Shown piece after piece: positions 41,168 to 43,021 of a DNA stretch of 43,021 nucleotides (its first letter is position 1; every line of letters starts with the position of its first letter). A model generated the notes under the pieces. The model did not search any database and had not been told where the DNA came from. It saw only the letters and a program-made list of their open reading frames with translations. The DNA lies in contig JAEUPE010000124.1 of NCBI GenBank assembly GCA_016790435.1, positions 1-43,021 of the forward strand, written 5' to 3'. Origin of the DNA: Rubrivivax sp. GTDB lineage: Bacteria; Pseudomonadota; Gammaproteobacteria; Burkholderiales; Burkholderiaceae_C. The position numbers were made by a program, and so were the translations under genes.

Positions 41168-41298
41168 AAGGCTTCGAGCGGCTGTCTTGAGCGCCGAGCC
41201 GAGCCTTCGCCTCTTGTCATCCTGCCCGGCGACCCCCACGTTGCAGCCGAGCCGCTAACGAGACGTCTTCGACGGAACAGTGGCTGGAGGACGCGACG

Positions 41299-41571
41299 AT
41301 GTGGAAGCGGCTGTCCGTGCTGTGGACCGTGGTGCGGTGCGATGCCCGGCTGCTCTGGCGTGCGTTGCGGCATCCGCAGGCGCCGGGCTGGCTGAAGCTG
41401 GCCACGCTGGGCATCGTGGCCTACGTGATCTGGCCGCTCGACCTGATCCCGGAGTTCCTGCCCGTCATCGGCGTCGTGGACGACATCGTGCTCGTGCCGC
41501 TTGCCATCCGCTTTCTGCTCGACCGCCTACCGGCCGCGCTGCGCGCCGACATCGCCCGGCCCATTGCCTGA
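41299..41571 (+). CDS. YkvA/DUF1232 family small membrane protein
   Basis: A 90-residue protein with the DUF1232 core WLKLATLGIVAYVIWPLDLIPEFLPVIGVVDD, which has one membrane segment and the PxDLIP motif that defines the family. Function is unknown. ATG at 41299, with GAGGACGCGACG upstream as a weak ribosome binding site. Its last 45 bp overlap the end of the convergent family 25 glycosyltransferase gene. Confidence 0.88.
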   Translation: MWKRLSVLWTVVRCDARLLWRALRHPQAPGWLKLATLGIVAYVIWPLDLIPEFLPVIGVVDDIVLVPLAIRFLLDRLPAALRADIARPIA

Positions 41572-42399
41572 ACGGGTCGGCGCGCCGGCCAGCAGCCGCC
41601 CGCCGGCCTTTTCGAGCAGTGCGTGCGTGAGCCCGTAGCGGGCGCGCCGCAGTTCGTTGCCGAGCCGGTAGGCGTAGGTGCTCAGGCGCTGCCACTTCGG
41701 GAACTTGCGGTTCGGCCCGGCGACGATCGTGGAGGCGATCTCCTGGTCATGGCCGCAGGGCGTGGGTGTCACGAGGCGGTACTTGAGGCCGAAGCGCCAG
41801 CCTTGGTCGAACACATGGTCGTAGGGCAGGCTCATCGGCAGCAGGCCGGCGATGTAGGCCTCGGCCGCCCGGCGGTTGAGCACGTAGGCGCTCGAGCCCG
41901 TGCAACGCGAGAGCATCACGGCCAGCCAGTGCCCCGGTGCCACCTGCAGGTAGGGCACGGGCGTGCCCGAGTGCACCGCCGACAGCTTGACGACGTCCCA
42001 TCGCGCGCTGCAGGCCACCAAGCCTTCGAGCACCGCCGCCAGGCTCGGATGCAGCAGCACGTCGTCTTCGAGGATGAGCGCGAAGTCGTGTGGGCTCGCC
42101 AGCAGCGCGCGCATCACCTCGATGTGCGACAGGTAACATCCCAACTCGCCCAGCGACGGCGTCATACCGTGCTTGCGGCGGTAGGCCGGCTCGTCGAGCG
42201 CGGCGGCCTGTGCCGCCGTCAGGGCCCTCGCGTCCACGGCCGGCAACCGCGTCCACGGCAGCCCGAGGTCATCGAGCTGGGTCCGCGCGCGGGCCAGCCG
42301 ATCGGGCGCCCGATCAAGATTGATGACCCATGTGTGCAGACGTTCGACCACGCCGTGATTCTGGCCTTGAGGGACCGGTGCCCGACCGGGTGATTGCAT
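41527..42399 (-). CDS. Glycosyltransferase family 25 (lipooligosaccharide type)
   Basis: A 290-residue glycosyltransferase of family 25, whose bacterial members add galactose or similar sugars to lipooligosaccharide. Motifs are the N-terminal WVINLDRAPDRLARARTQL, LGELGCYLSHIEVMRALL, the EDD nucleotide-metal site (FALILEDDVLLHPSL), and SSAYVLNRRAAEAYI. ATG at 42399 gives 15-17 extra residues, and a GTG at 42351 (VVERLHTWVINLDR) is an equally good start. The C-terminal 15 residues overlap the YkvA gene on the other strand. No other lipopolysaccharide genes are nearby. Confidence 0.85.
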   Translation of the reverse strand: MQSPGRAPVPQGQNHGVVERLHTWVINLDRAPDRLARARTQLDDLGLPWTRLPAVDARALTAAQAAALDEPAYRRKHGMTPSLGELGCYLSHIEVMRALLASPHDFALILEDDVLLHPSLAAVLEGLVACSARWDVVKLSAVHSGTPVPYLQVAPGHWLAVMLSRCTGSSAYVLNRRAAEAYIAGLLPMSLPYDHVFDQGWRFGLKYRLVTPTPCGHDQEIASTIVAGPNRKFPKWQRLSTYAYRLGNELRRARYGLTHALLEKAGGRLLAGAPTRSGNGPGDVGAQRGR

Positions 42400-42811
42400 G
42401 AATGCGACGCTGGGGTGGGGCCTCGCGCTGCTGGCCTTCGTGGCCGGTTATGTCGGCTATGGCTGGCGCGGCGTCTTCCTGGCGCTGACGGTGGTGGTGT
42501 TCTGGCTGCTGCTGCAGTTCAGCCGCTCGCTGCGCGTGCTGCGCGACGCCTCCAGGCGGCCGGTGGGCAGCATCGACAGCGCGGTGATGCTGCATGCCAA
42601 GTTGCACGAGGGCATGCGGTTGCCGCAGATCCTCAAGCTGACGAAGAGCCTGGGCCACAAGGTCGGCGAGGAGCCGAACGAGGCCTTCGCCTGGACCGAT
42701 CCGGGCGGCGACAGCGTGCAGGTGCAGCTGCGTGAAGGGCGCCTCGCGAGCTGGGCGCTGCAGCGCGCTGACGGCCCAGCGACCCCCGGGCCGACACCCC
42801 CCGGAACCTAG
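42398..42811 (+). CDS. Small membrane protein upstream of ilvE
   Basis: A 137-residue protein with two adjacent N-terminal hydrophobic segments (LGWGLALLAFVAGYVGYGW and GVFLALTVVVFWLLLQF) and a soluble C-terminal part (MLHAKLHEGMRLPQILKLTKSLG; DSVQVQLREGRLASW). I do not know a named family; its position directly before ilvE suggests a conserved but uncharacterised gene. The ATG at 42398 overlaps, base for base, with the possible ATG of the divergent glycosyltransferase. The Pro/Gly-rich last 12 residues look unstructured. Confidence 0.75.
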   Translation: MNATLGWGLALLAFVAGYVGYGWRGVFLALTVVVFWLLLQFSRSLRVLRDASRRPVGSIDSAVMLHAKLHEGMRLPQILKLTKSLGHKVGEEPNEAFAWTDPGGDSVQVQLREGRLASWALQRADGPATPGPTPPGT

Positions 42812-42883
42812 AATGCTTGTCCTGCCCGCGCCCGCCGGGCGCGCCGGTACCGAATCCCACTTCCGCTTCCCAAGGAGCACCCC

Positions 42884-43021
42884 ATGTCCATGTCCGACCG
42901 CGACGGCAAGATCTGGATGGACGGCCGCCTCGTCGACTGGCGCGACGCCAAGATCCACGTGCTCACGCACACGCTGCACTACGGCTGCGGCGCCTTCGAG
43001 GGCGTGCGCGCCTACAAGACG
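42884..43021 (+). CDS. ilvE: Branched-chain amino acid aminotransferase, N-terminal part
   Basis: The first 46 residues of a class IV PLP aminotransferase, cut by the right edge of the window. [21 protein letters not shown] and [20 protein letters not shown] match the N-terminus of proteobacterial IlvE, which catalyses the last step of leucine, isoleucine and valine synthesis. The ATG at 42884 has a good AAGGAG site at 42872-42877; a second ATG lies two codons later. It is preceded by 72 bp without a gene. Confidence 0.92.
   Translation, partial: MSMSDRDGKIWMDGRLVDWRDAKIHVLTHTLHYGCGAFEGVRAYKT

Noticed and set aside
38186-41239. 1017-codon open frame on the minus strand
   Set aside because: It is the antisense of alr, the small membrane gene and radA. 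All three have complete motifs, and the antisense product has the His/Arg/Gln composition typical of high-GC shadows.
1-43021. CRISPR arrays, tRNA or rRNA genes, transposases, phage genes
   Set aside because: I looked for regularly spaced direct repeats, tRNA-like arm patterns and the usual transposase or integrase motifs and saw none.

Overview
The window is about 70% GC throughout and reads as a chromosomal stretch of a betaproteobacterium of the order Burkholderiales, probably in the Rubrivivax/Leptothrix/Methylibium neighbourhood. This assignment is inferred from codon bias, an H-NS protein of the short betaproteobacterial type, the lplT-alr-radA neighbourhood, and a ubiquinone hydroxylase that looks most like UbiM. 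No tRNA, rRNA, CRISPR array, transposase or phage gene was seen.

Layout. Positions 1-641 hold the C-terminal part of a TRAP transporter permease on the minus strand. It meets, at about position 641, a histidine kinase on the plus strand that lacks its N-terminus. Both genes are cut at the same base. Positions 1924-8280 carry a six-gene plus-strand sugar locus: a large unrecognised protein, PseB, an RmlD-type reductase, a sialic-acid-synthase family protein, a GNAT acetyltransferase and PseF. It resembles a pseudaminic-acid operon but has no local aminotransferase or recognisable UDP-sugar hydrolase. From 8281 to 13595 the genes are on the minus strand: a UbiH/UbiM-like hydroxylase, a SAM methyltransferase coupled to a TolC-family outer membrane protein, and an AEC transporter. 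Two intergenic regions here each hold a pair of long hairpin repeats. All four copies share two invariant sequence blocks, but their stems differ and stay self-complementary. The two pairs are inverted relative to each other and bracket the tolC-like/methyltransferase genes.

Positions 13874-18485 hold SppA, an apparently exported methyltransferase-fold protein, H-NS, OsmC and a glutathione S-transferase. Positions 18509-28850 are a long minus-strand series: a complete set of dipeptide-type ABC permeases and ATPases (dppB, dppC, dppD, dppF types) interrupted by a FrnE/DsbA-like oxidoreductase and an acyl-CoA synthetase, then an NTF2-like protein, an amidase, a TTC38-type repeat protein and a DUF1992 protein. 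No substrate-binding protein is present. Divergent from it are an aldehyde dehydrogenase and an SDR dehydrogenase, so the region looks like an uptake-and-catabolism cluster for an amide, peptide or acid; the substrate is unknown.

Positions 31315-43021 are mostly household genes: a small protein divergent from a LysR regulator with a perfect palindrome between them, aromatic aminotransferase, glutathione peroxidase, a two-receiver response regulator, an EamA exporter, LplT, alanine racemase, a GlsB/YeaQ protein, RadA, a YkvA protein, a family 25 glycosyltransferase, a small membrane protein and the start of ilvE.
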